Positions 47,111 to 59,286 of a stretch of DNA of 64,000 bases are shown here, one piece after another. How positions within the stretch are numbered: position 1 is the first letter of the stretch; the number at the start of each line of letters is the position of its first letter. The stretch comes from Sycobia sp. Sy_11 (lineage: Eukaryota > Arthropoda > Insecta > Hymenoptera > Epichrysomallidae), in contig JACCIC010000004.1 of assembly GCA_018907035.1 (NCBI GenBank), positions 4,732,501 through 4,796,500 on the forward strand. The letters run 5' to 3'. The notes below the pieces were generated by a model that saw only the letters and a list, made by a program, of their open reading frames with translations, had not been told where the DNA came from and searched no databases. The position numbers and the translations under genes are program-made.

Positions 47111-50100
47111 AAATTATTATTAAACTTTGTTATTATTAATTATGAAGTTTTTAACAGTATACAGCAAAAAGATTTTATAGCAAAAAACGATGACGTTTTT
47201 TCATTTATATCCTCTACTGATTCTTTGATATTTTCATAGTGATTTAATATTTTTACCTAACGAATTTTATTTTTTTTTTTCATTTTTCATATGTATTTGT
47301 ATTTAATTGTAATTATCGATCATTGTGCAAAAATGTCTTGTGAATGATATACATACTATTCAAAATATTTCCAGCCGAATAATTTGGATTAATTATTCAT
47401 GCAGTTGTACTTCTGGCCGGAGTGTAGAAAAAGTAGTATACGATACTGAGCCAGAAAGTGAAATTTCCTTAAACGCGTGATTTGACGTCTGAGGTGAAGC
47501 CGACTTTCTTCTGGCAAAGGATCATAATATCCTATTTTACTTAATTATCTGCTTATTACACTTTTTAAAGTTTCTAAAGCAAATTTCTACCTGCAAAGGG
47601 CGAAACAGCACAGATTTCACGTATTTCTATGGTCTTTACTTTCTATGCATCCTTCCAATTCCAGCTGTTGTAATTTTCTATCAAACTTTCATCAAGTTAG
47701 AGGGTCAAAGCTATTAATACTTTAATTTAATGATAATAATTTTGGAAAAGTTATAATAATAATAATTTTTGAAAAGGTTTAATAATAATAATTTTTAGGG
47801 ACCCTTGAAACAGACCATACATAAAGACGGACGTAATTCTGATACATGACTCATGTGCCAGAAATTCGCGTAATTTCGCTTGCGGAAACACTAGACTGTG
47901 CATGCGCTATTGCGCCAGAAGTTCGTAAGACTTGTGCCAGACGAGTATGGCAGCCTCGCCTGCACTTTACTATAAAAAAATCAGATTATAACAAAATTTT
48001 ATTTTATACATGCTTATATATGTATTAAAATAAAAAAGTTTGCCTACTGTCAAATATTAAAGATAAATATTCATTATTCTAACCGATTTACTTATCTCTT
48101 TTAAATGAATATTAATTGAAACAAATCATTAAATAAAAATAAATAGTTTCCATTAAGAGTATTTATTGATTGTTAAAATATTTGACTTTAATATATTTAT
48201 CTCCAATACAACAACTATTCACTTATAAACTTTTTGAGGTACGGCAAAAAGTTCTGGAAAATTTCTATTCTGCGTTTTTTAATAATCAAGAGCTAATTGA
48301 AATAGATAGTATAATATATTTTTAATACGACAGATAATCTTACTGTTATACGTATATCCTGAATAGTATATTCACAAAAAAAAATGTTAATTACTATAAT
48401 GATGTCCTAGTAATAAGCGAGCAATTGAATCCGCTATGTGAATCATTATGAAATCTTAAGAGGTCGAAGATACGGCATAAGTAATTTCGACGAGCGCTTC
48501 TGGAAATTTCCAGAATAATTATTAAATAGATCATAGGCTTTTCAAACTACAAATTAGTAATAATATACGCAAGTTTCATAAAGAAATATTAGTTAGAGAC
48601 GTAGATACGAAAATGGGTGTACTAGATAACGTATTAACCTAGCGCAACCCCGATTGCTTGGAAACAGCGAAACCCGGCACTTCGTAATCATATCGAGACT
48701 TGTGATGTATCGCGAAAATGATGATAAAATATGATAAGCATTTTACAGGCTATAATCAGAGCTCATAATCATTTCTTTTAATTTTTCGGTTTAAATTTTT
48801 ATCTACATCAGTGGACTCTTTGTGTTACAATAAAGATTTTTTAAGTATTGACAGTTCGATTATATGTCTAGCATCTCAAATATTAAGTCATACCTATTTC
48901 AGCATCAACATTGTAATAACAATTATGATTCATTTTATTTTAATTTTCCGCGTTTATAATTTCTAAGAACTAGCTTAATTAATTAACTTTATGCAAACGA
49001 TATTAAATAAATAAGATTCTATGTTGTTCATATATCACGAATTTAATTATACAATTCGATACAATGAAAATTAGATTTGACGTACGAATAATGCGTAAAA
49101 AGCTGTGGCTCGCATTCAATAAAACATCATATATATAGTTTTTAAAGCAAGCGTTGTTGAAGCCATGTCATCAACTTCAAACCATTGAAACCATCAACAT
49201 TTAGGAAAACAATCTGTTAAAGAAATAGAAAACAAAATAGTTATATAATTTGATAACTGTAATTTAAATTTCTACAAATATAGATCATCTACACAGATGA
49301 TTTTCTTTCAATGAAAAAATTTCATCCAAATTAGTCAAATGTTTCAACATAGTATAATCGTTGCATATACACTGAATTGTCACAAATATTATGGAAAATC
49401 TCCTTTTTCGCAGTTAATATGAAAGAATACCAATAATTATTAGCATGTGTTTAGTTTTGTAAATTAAGCAATATAAATATATTTTAAACATTAGATTCAG
49501 TCTACAAGATAAGATAAGCATATTAAAATATGATTTTATAGGGTAAAATAAATTAAATCATGTTTAGAAAATGTGCTTATGAATTTTCTTGCACGTTGGT
49601 TATTGCTGGATCTTTTGTACACTTGTATATGCTGTAGTATTTGTAATTATCTTAATATTTCAACGATTTATATTAAATATATATGGTGAGTCATTTAAAT
49701 CTTTAATCCTATTGAACATTGATGAAGCAGAAAAATTTTATAGAGCACAGAGGGGCTGAATTATGTTGAAATTTTCCATGTTCGTGAAGATTATCTGCAA
49801 GGTTATATTATTGTTTTAATTAAAACAATTAACAACAAAACAAATTAAAATTAAAAAAAATATCATTAAAAAAGTTAACAAATACAAATTAGATTATTAA
49901 AAATAAATTACTTTTTGTGGCACAAAGAGTATTTTATATACACATTATGAATATTCGGAAAATGAGTGAAGATTTGATGCAGTGTACTTATTTTCCTGCA
50001 TCTTCAACAATCAAACGATAATCTAAATAAGCGGATGGTATATTTTGGAATGAATGAATGTTTTAGAGCAAGCCGCGAAAGCCTTTTATAGCTTTCCAAA

Positions 50101-50383
50101 ATTCATATACTATAGAATATTTTGACAGGCAACTTTTCTTGAACATTGACAATGTGATGCTGTTTGCAATTACATTTGGAAACACCCCTTATACTGGGCT
50201 ATACTAGATATTGACGTATCTTAAATGAATATACAGACATCTGGTATAATGTACCTCATACATCAGAATGTGAAAAAAAAACTAATCTACCTAATCGTAT
50301 ATATGATGCATAGCATTCATTATAACTGCCAGCCAAATTTTTCAACCGAGCTTTGTACATGCCATAAAGTATAATTTTATAAA
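47111..50383. other. Intergenic stretch upstream of protease homologue 1
   Basis: AT-rich. Imperfect tandem TAATAATAATTTTTG-type units lie at 47,730-47,800. Mixed-composition patches at 47,400-47,680 and 47,820-47,960 share CCAGAAnTTCGCG-like words but show no domain. Confidence 0.4.
47730..47800. repeat. Imperfect 25-bp tandem repeat with TAA units
   Basis: Three units of ATAATAATAATTTTTGAAAAGG type. TAA-rich 3' ends are known for I-type LINE insertions, so this might be an old LINE tail. Confidence 0.5.
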
Positions 50384-52892
50384 ATGATTTATAAGAATTT
50401 CTTGGCAATTATTTTTATTAGTCTTGTCAATTATTATATTCGAAATGGTAAGTCTCTACTGACTTTGAAATCATTTACATATTTAGTTACACTACCGTTA
50501 TAATAAGAAAAACATTAAATAAGTTTGCTTTTCAAGGTTTGTCCTAAACTTCATGTGTATTTCTAACATGATGAATTAAGATGCTATTTTTTGAAGTACA
50601 TAAAATTTGATAAATTCGCGTTAAGTATATTTTAAGTCAACGTAAATACCTACTTAGCCTTAAATTTTTAAGATACATGGAGAATAAAGATTCTACTATT
50701 CTTTCACGTTGTACAAAATCTTTTTTTCATTTTTCGTCTAATTTTAATATTAAATCTTATTATCATTGGTAAATTTACGCAAAATACAATTTGCGTAACA
50801 CTTTGAGTTTTGCTGTCCTAAATCAATTATGAAAATATCTAAGTATCGATCTATGAATTTTCTCTCCACCTATCTCGAGTAATTGAAAAGTAACTAATCT
50901 TATTTCCTGTTTTATATCTAATTATTCCTGTATTCGGATTTTGAAAATCGTAAATTTTATATTTGATTTTGTTCTCTTTAAATGCAATATATTAAAAAAC
51001 ATTTCGCATTATTAATAGTTATAAATTTTCTTGTCTATTTACATTAGTTTTCTAAAACGCTTAAATAAAAAGGTTTAAATTTTATTTCTATCAACCCCAA
51101 AAGGAATTAAAAAAACATAACAAGCAGCCTTTGCCTCAGATTTTAAAGGAATGCAAAATTCACAATCAAATTAGAAGATTTTTTGAATTATTTTATTATT
51201 TTGTTCAGAGTAGTATTTGTTGAAAGTGAATATTTGTTCAAAGTAATTTTTGAAATATTTTTTAAAAGTTAACTTTCAAAATAAAACTTTTTGAAAGGCC
51301 ACTGTTCATTGACCAGTAACTATGCTTTATTTATTTTAAAAGATTAGGCTGCAGTAAATGAGTATTTTTTTTAAATATGTACAAATAATAAAATAATAAT
51401 TAACAGTAAATAAAATAAAATTAATATATAATACGATGTTTTTTTAATTTAACTTTCATTATGTCGCTTTTTTCCATAATATTTTAATCTCGTTGTTATA
51501 GTGTTTTGTTTGGAAGCTGATAGTATTTACGGGAGTTATGAAGCAAATAAACAAAATTTTCAATTTCAAGTTCAAATTTTCGGAAGAAAAAATTTTTCAA
51601 ACAAGCATATACCTATAGGTGCCGGTGGAATCATTCGCAATGATTTGGTACTAACTGCTGCTCACATCTTTGTTGAAATAATTGATTATTTGAAGGTGTT
51701 ATCATTCGTGGTGACAGCAGGTTCAAATATTTTACAGAAACCATTGTTTACAATAGAGGTGGATGTAATTTATTTAGCAAACTATAATGAAATTACTTTT
51801 GCAGATGATATTGCAGTGGCAAAGGTAAGATGTTTCAAATTTTTATATATATACACATAGTTAAAGTTATATTCATTAGACCTTATTGCGTATATTGTGC
51901 TAATTAATGTTCATAAAAAAGATCACATGTAAAAATGTATCAATATTCTAATTTCAATTTTTTATTTTAAATATTTTTTAAACGATTCTCCGGAAATTTT
52001 AATTTATATGAATTAACATGAAAATGATAAAATATTAAAAGTATTTATATAATAAAATATGAAAGTAAAAACATATTTTATTTTTAATTAATGCTATTTG
52101 CAAACAAAAGTTTATATTATAAATATTATAATACATATTTATTAATTATACAAATTACTTACTTAAAAAATATGAACTATATTTCTTTGCAGTTAAAAAA
52201 TAAATTCAATGATGACGAGAACACCTTATGGCAGAAACTTCGTTTACCAGGTTCTAATTATGTAATAAGCTATAACTTAGCCAAAGTTGCCGGATTTGGA
52301 GCTTCTGATGAGATTATACTTCTGACAAATTGGTTCCATGGAGAAGGAAGTCAAAGAAATAATCAGACAACAGACAGTACAGAGATGTCATGTATAGACG
52401 ATATTTTACTGAACTTTGGAATTGTTAGAATTCTTTACGAGGGTGAATGCGGAACTAAGCTTGAATACTTCAATACAAACAAACAAATTTGCGGCATTAT
52501 GATACCTAAAGTTTCCGAATCATCTGCAGGAATTGTTTGGGTAGGTCTATTCGTCGTCACTGTATGTTTGTTTTACAATACATGATTAATTTGGCAATAT
52601 TATTTTAAAATTATTCTTAACTACTATTTTAAATAATTATGATTTTCATTTCACCTGATTACACTATTTAATATTACACATATTACATATTTTTTAGGGT
52701 GACACTGGTAGTCCACTGGTTATAAATCATGTGGTTGTTGGTATTGCGAGCACAATGTATACTGACAATAATAATAATAATGTGGGTGTTTATCTTAAAG
52801 TGTCCGTTTACAAAAACTTCCTAGATGGTGTTATAAATAACCGTCCAACGAGAAATACATTTGTGTACTACAATCGACCCCATCGGTTATAG
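50384..52892 (+). CDS. Trypsin-fold serine protease homologue 1 (Ser195 to Thr)
   Basis: Exons: 50,384-50,447; 51,502-51,824; 52,193-52,540; 52,698-52,892 (309 residues; phases 1,0,0). A signal peptide (MIYKNFLAIIFISLVNYY) precedes a chymotrypsin-like domain (S1 family). IYGSYEAN sits at the IVGG activation site, LVLTAAHIF carries the catalytic His, and DDIAVAK the catalytic Asp. The nucleophile box reads GDTGSPLV instead of GDSGGPLV, so Thr replaces Ser. The Cys pair bracketing the His (42-58) is also lost. It is probably a secreted non-catalytic homologue, such as those acting as cofactors in immune or reproductive cascades, although a Thr nucleophile cannot be excluded. AATAAA follows 2 bp after the stop. 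The frame is intact throughout. Confidence 0.88.
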
Positions 52893-52894
52893 TC

Positions 52895-52900
52895 AATAAA
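52895..52900 (+). terminator. Polyadenylation signal of protease homologue 1
   Basis: AATAAA, starting 3 bp past the stop codon. Confidence 0.6.
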
Positions 52901-55149
52901 ATAAGAATTTTATAAAACGTTACCAACCAACACAACGAACATTAATATAAGATGTATTATAGAAAAAATTATATAGATAGAGAATTGTCTGTAGATAATG
53001 TAAGATTCTATTTAAGTTTATGACTATTAGATACGACCCCTGCTTTCCTTAAGCATTAGAGTTACTTTTTACTTTAGTTGACGCTTTTTAAAAATCAACA
53101 CTCTTACTTCTTACTGCTCCTTTAATGTTAGTTTATGTTATATTACTTTTACCCTCCACGCCTCTCTGTTCGTTTTTCAAGTTGAAAACTAAATATTTTT
53201 TCGAAACCCAAGCTTTTTTAGCTTTAATTATTCTTCATTCTCCTCGTTCTCATTGCATATCTTACAAATACCATGTCTAAAATCTTTGTTACTTTTCCTA
53301 CATAGATTATCATATCTCAATATCTCAATCTACTTCCTTCGTTTTTTGTTATCCTCTCCTATTTTCTACTTTTCCCAGTTTTTTCTCTTTCCACGATTCT
53401 TTTCTACTTTTTGTACTTTCTATAGAATCGTGATTTGTCTATGCTATTCTGTTTTTTTATTATTTCTTATTCTTGTTGGAGAATAATGTCTTTTCTTTAA
53501 ATAAAAAGGTTACTGAAAATAACGACAATATTTAAATGTTGAATTCGATTTCTTTTATTCTAAAATTGAATAATATGACATTTTCATATTATTATTCATG
53601 TATTTAATAAGAAAAGTATTGTGTGGAATTTGGATATTTTCTGAGAATCAAATATATGAATAGTTTTAGACTTTAGATTTCTCCTAAAAAATATCATGTG
53701 CTAATTAGAAATGAAAAAAGCATCAAAGATAATGATAATTTCGAGATAATTCATTCCGATTCTTAATTCAGGAAAAGCTTATGTATTTTACTGTCTTTGA
53801 AAGAATCTTCTTCGAGTCACATTTCGTTATCATTAAATAAACAAAATAGCAGAATTATAATTGAGATGTTAAGAAAATAAAAATAAAACGTAAATTTAAA
53901 AATGTACAAAATAAAATTTATAATGTTAAAGATGTTATTGATAATCAAGGTCTTAATGTGATTACATGGAAAGATTAAAAAAATATTATTTTCACATAGA
54001 TAATTCTGTATATCCAGTAAAGTATAATTTCAATTATAAATTAACATGTGTTTAATTAATAGAGATTCATCTGAATTATAATATAATCAATATCGTTTGC
54101 ATATCCATAGCTAAAGAAACATATTTAGAAAGAAGTTGCGTTCTGCCACGGGTTGGATAATCTATTTTTCATATTATCTATTGATTATATACTATAATAT
54201 TTATAATTTATGAGGGAGAGAGAGAGAGATAAAGATTCAATTTCCAATCAAACCAACTTTAGTTTTATTTCACAAATACATTTTAATTGACAGACTTCAT
54301 ATTCAAAATATGTTGAAATTTTTCAATACACCCCATTAATAATGTAATTTGCTTCTGTATAAATTAAGATATTTGAAAATCAAAGTTAATGTTTTTTTGG
54401 CAATGTGCTGTTTGCATATCTTTATAGATATCATGACAACGATTTTCACGAAATCACCGCTTTGCAAGTTCCTAATATCCAAGGCATTTTATTATTCTAA
54501 ATCAAAATTATAACAAAATATTATAACAATTTTCCATCTCTGATCCTGATTTTGCAGTTATTTCTCTAACTATCAAGGAAGATTTTAAGCAGCTCTAAGT
54601 TTGTTAACTTGAGTAATATTATATGAAAATAAATTATTCAGCTCATATGAATTTAAAAAAATTAAAGATTGAACGATAAATGATTGTTAAAGAGCTTCAG
54701 TGTAATGTTTGGATGTAAGAGAAATTGTACAAAAGTTATTTCAAAATGATGTAGAAAATGTATTACATTAGTACTAAAGAAATTTGAAAATAGATATTTT
54801 GGATGTCCTCTGAGATTAACTGAGAAGGCTAGTCTGTAAGGAGTTGTAACTGCTGTGGGCACATAAAAATGCCATAAACAAAACGAACTTTCTTAAGAGA
54901 TTAAAACTGCATAAGTAAAAACAAAAATAAGCGAACACAGCCATTTTACAGGCTTTGTAGTTTTATTTTTTGTGTGGCGTCACGACTGTGTTATATAGGG
55001 CTGGCGTAGTCAAATTGAAGCAATAGTATGTTTTCAGTCGCTTTTACTAAGTATAGGATAAAGTCTTTTTAAAAAATTCTAGTGTTCGAAACACTTCATT
55101 TGTATTTATAGATATATTAATTAACATATCAGATCAAAGATAATCGATA
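52901..55149. other. Intergenic stretch between protease homologues, left part
   Basis: A strongly pyrimidine-biased plus strand runs from about 53,140 to 53,470. The rest is AT-rich, with a short GA run near 54,215. No gene recognised. Confidence 0.4.
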
Positions 55150-55860
55150 TTCTCAAAGTACGAGCTTGAATGACAAAAGAAAGGATAATACCGTCAATGG
55201 AAATTTTTATTAATTGAGTAATATCAATGTCAATAAGATAATATTCACTACCAAAAATAATTAGTTTACATTTAACAAGATTTAGTAATAGATCATGTTG
55301 ACTAACTAGTCAATCACACGTTGTACAACATCTTTAATTAACCGAATTTCATTTGATAGCTGCTTAGCATAGCAATGTTGATAGAATTTTAGATCATCTG
55401 CAAACATGATGTGCCGCGATGATCCAAACCATGAAAGAAAATTATTCATCTAAATTGACGAAAAATAAAAGACGACACAAAACATTACCCTGAGATATTC
55501 CAGATGATGTGGTTAGACAATTAGTAAGCGCACCTTCAGTATCAATGGCATTTTGTATATGATTTAAGAAAATTTGAGAAAAAGTAGTGTAAAGTTCTGT
55601 CGGCAAACATTAATGATGCAAAATTTATTGAGTATGACACCATCACGCAGTTATTCCGAACACGCAATTCTACTCAAATTGTATCCTTCGATTACAAGAT
55701 GGTTTCTATCACCTTCTGTAAAGCATGTTTCAGTTACTGCTAGAATATCTAAATTTTGATTTTTTTCATTCATTTTCAACGAGTGTATAGTGCAATGCTA
55801 ATTGGTTGATATTTAGATGATCAATGGAAACGGTTATAAAAGGGGTAGCCATTAAGAAGA
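55150..55860 (-). pseudogene. Deleted LINE relic: endonuclease joined to reverse transcriptase
   Basis: Minus strand, 5' to 3': a start-like MATPFITVSIDHLNINQL, then NLDILAVTETCF and HLVIEGYNLSRI (N-terminal endonuclease motifs). Then, with most of the endonuclease and the RT fingers missing, SSGISQGNVL and MFADDLKFY (RT boxes B and C/D), and NLVKCKLIIFGS. One to three frame changes occur. The motifs fit the Jockey/CR1 side of the LINE tree and differ from the 42-46 kb element. Confidence 0.85.
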
Positions 55861-56064
55861 GGTAGGGCTAGTTTGCATATGCTTCAAGCTTGACAATTGG
55901 GTACTGGTTAAAATGGACATTCGCGATGAGGTCTTTGTTTATTGTATGCAACTATCAGATTGTTAATAATTGGTGGTGCGTAGCTAATTTCTTTTGACAC
56001 CTTATATCCTTTATGCATAAATTGGTATATATAAGTTGGACAATCTTAGATGCTCTCCTTAAAT

Positions 56065-56165
56065 TGGTGATGATAGACAAGGAGAGTCTGATTATCATTA
56101 TATTAGTACAGTATATTTTTGTACAAAAACTGTAGAAACAATAAAAATATATATTAATTTAAAGT
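56065..56165 (+). repeat. Dispersed repeat tail, copy C (diverged)
   Basis: ACAAGGAGAGTCTGATTATC matches copy A's ACAAGGACAGTCTGACTGTC with three differences, followed by CATTATA. After a T-rich gap, AACTGTAGAAACAATAAAAA parallels the A/B tail. It lies just upstream of the minus-strand LINE relic at 55,150-55,860. Confidence 0.5.
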
Positions 56166-56879
56166 AATATGTTTTAATTGTTTGAAACAACAGTTTTGTA
56201 TAGCTTTGCCTATTATATAAATGCTTAGCCAACGTATGTGGAAGATACTGTTGTAATCAGTACAGACGTGAGTTTATTTAACAATATACGTAAAACAATT
56301 TTTTGCAATTATGCCATTAGTTCTTCAACGTAATGCCAGATAAGTGCAGAATAATACTTGTATCTTTCTCAAATATTAAAAATAAATTTACGAATCAGTA
56401 GGAACTACTATTTACATAATTAGATCAATAATTAGATCAGTAACTTCAAAAATTAAAGAAACTTTTAATTTTGAATTAAAACATGTTCAATATAGAACAA
56501 TAAAATTACTGTTATTGGATTATTTGATCAAATATACAACAAAAAAGTGTAAAATTTTCAAGAATACTTATACATATATAAATGAATATAAAAAATTACT
56601 AAAGTAAATTTGTTCATCTTAAAAATGATTTTTATATAATGGACAGGCTGCTTTACGTGCTTAAGCTGACCGATACCAGTGAAATATGGTAGTAGAATTT
56701 TAATGCTGTTCTTTGAATAAATATTGCAAAAATGGTTTATATTAATTTCATTATAAGTAAGCTGGTTCAACACTAGAAACTGATTAAGTTAATATTAACT
56801 AGGTTTAAAATATTTAGAAAGAATAACTAGTCACGTATTATAGTAAATAGGTTATAGGCATACTGGCACATGTTCATTC

Positions 56880-57110
56880 TGGCACCCCTCACTCCTAAAA
56901 ATTGTGTTATAACACAGTCTATCTTTATAATATTGATCTACCGGAAATAGCATTCAAATTGTTCAAGATTTAGAGGAGTTGGAAATATGCAGACCTCCAA
57001 TCCTCAAATTGTGCTAGAATACAGTCTACCTTAATAACGTTGATTTATTTGAGTGGCCTTCGAATTGAGCAACATCAGGAAGAGTGGAAAGTATACCTTG
57101 AAGTACATCT
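56880..57110. repeat. Diverged tandem duplication, about 107-bp unit
   Basis: Unit 1 contains AAATTGTGTTATAACACAGTCTA and unit 2 AAATTGTGCTAGAATACAGTCTA, each followed by a related TTGAT... and AGGA(A)GAGT(T)GGAAA segment about 107 bp apart. No gene was recognised in it. Confidence 0.6.
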
Positions 57111-58779
57111 TCTCAGTATACCTATAACATTTGAAACTGGTTCATTTTTTTCATAGTCTGTAAGCCACAAATAACAAAATGAGCTTTCTCCAATTGATTA
57201 GAAGTTTTTACTGTCCAGATATGCTTATTAGTGCTTGTTACAACAAGATGTTCAAGTAGTTCTCATGAATGATAACATATTAAGATATGATTATCCTTGC
57301 CAATACAATTTAAAAGTTGTATTTTTGTTTATGAGATGCAGTGACATAAAGCATTAGACATTCCATCTTATTTTTATATCACATTCAAGTTATTTGTATA
57401 TCATATTCTTTATATCTGGTATTATTACCGACTCTGGTACCTTCCTGGATTTTTGCATTCATATCCGATCTTGATGGAGACGTATACATGCTCTCTCTCT
57501 CACTCTCTCGCATTATCTTTCGTAATTTTCTTTTTTTCGTAGTGGCGGAAGGATAAAGTTGGAAGGCTGCTAGTTCACGATCTAAATTTTGTTTCGTTCT
57601 TTGTATTCACGGCTCTGTTATTTTCTTAAGCGTCTTATGACTCACTGTCGAGTATTCTCGGGTTTACCCACGCACACCTGAGTCAAATTTGGAGACGTTT
57701 TGCAAATATTATATTAAAATATAAATATGTTTCTTTTACAAGGAAAACTATTAATTGAATCTATAAATAAATTCAAATTAGTCGGAGGCTTTTAAGAAAT
57801 TAAATAATACGGTTTTTTTTAAACACAAATGCTGTTACTTTACGTACTTTAAATTATATACAATAGTTTATTTTTAGTTAATTCTGGATTATATTCTAAT
57901 CAAGTTTAAAAACATTTTATTATAACTCGGAAAAAATACTTCTGTTTTAATGATCCCAAAAAGATATAACTATCCGTTTCAGCTACTGAATCAACAATAA
58001 ATTATTACTTGAAAATTTTGAAAGTGGATAAGTCTCATTAAAATTAATCAATAATTAAAAGAATCGGGATGGTTTAGACAAGAGCAGATTAATAAACAAA
58101 ACAGACGCAAACATCCCACCTCCCTCCTGTACACAGTACGAATTCATTAGTTATACCGGGACATTCCTTTTTATCAAATCCTTTTTATTACTTTTCTCTA
58201 CATATAAAATACATAACGTATCAATGTGTATACGAAGCGCATTGAAAGTGGTTTTTATCGTAACTACTCGTACCAAGCTATCTGACCTTGGATAAATCTA
58301 TTTTTTTATTTCTCTATTTTTCACGTTGATGGAAATAAATTAGGTGTTTTCTTGATTATCGTTATTAAATTTGATTGCGGAAACGCAGGAATAATTTAAT
58401 ATGATCTAGCATTTTACGACGTATATGAGTAATGCTGATGGAATTTTATTATAAAAATGGATAAGACTTACTAAAGTACAATAAGATCATGAATATGGGA
58501 ATTCAAGGATCCCGAGCGGCGTGGATTAGGACTTGTCTCAATCTTTACAAAGACCATTGATAATTTCTCAAAATTTGGCGTACGATCACCTACTACTCTT
58601 TTCAAGTGGTGTGGGATCACGATTTCTTCCCTCTTTTTGGTTTTTTGATTTCGACTCAAAAATCGGTCTTCTGCGATAAACGAATAAGAACGTCGCGAGT
58701 CGTTACTAATTTCAATGATGCAAGTGACTCATGGCTAATTAGTATACGAATGGTAAAAAATGTTCATCAACATCGTACA

Positions 58780-59284
58780 ATAATCTAATCAAATGTGACA
58801 GGGAAGAAAATTTTGTATTTCAGTTCATTGGTTAAACATCGTTTGAACATACACGATTGAAGAACTTACTAAAATAAAAAAAAACCCATCGTTCAACGTA
58901 TTATAACGAATGACACAATAATGCATCAGCACATACTGTGGCAACTAGCGGACAATTTTTGAACACAAATTGTTCCCGTACTCAGCTACTCACCATTCTC
59001 GCCTGATTTGAGTCCCCTTACTACTTCCTGTTTCCAAAATGTAAAATAGATTTGAAAAGAAACCGTTTTGCATGGGTAGACGAGATACAAGAAGCTGTAA
59101 CAGAAATTAAAAAGTATTCCGAATGAGGAGTTTCTAAAAGGCACGAAGAGATTGGAAGATCGTACTAACTAACTTGTGTCTTACTTCTAATAAAAACTAT
59201 TTTGAATAAAATGTTGTTGAAAAAATTTTATACATTTATTGCATTTTTTGTACCCCCAGTCTTAAAACTTTTGAGACACACTGT
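58780..59284 (+). pseudogene. Tc1/mariner transposase relic with 3' terminal repeat
   Basis: The C-terminal transposase part is readable across frames: VPVLSYSPFSPDLSP, then KIDLKRNRFAWVDEIQEAVT and IPNEEFLKGTKRLEDR, with catalytic-box remnant SPDLSP. It ends with a terminal-repeat-like CTTTTGAGACACACTG next to TA at 59,285-59,286. The N-terminal half is unclear and no 5' repeat was found. It is a family distinct from the mariner at 18,410. Confidence 0.7.
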
Positions 59285-59286
59285 AT

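Noticed and set aside
53253..53486. 77-codon Phe/Leu/Ser-rich frame
   Set aside because: Produced by a pyrimidine-rich tract; low-complexity.
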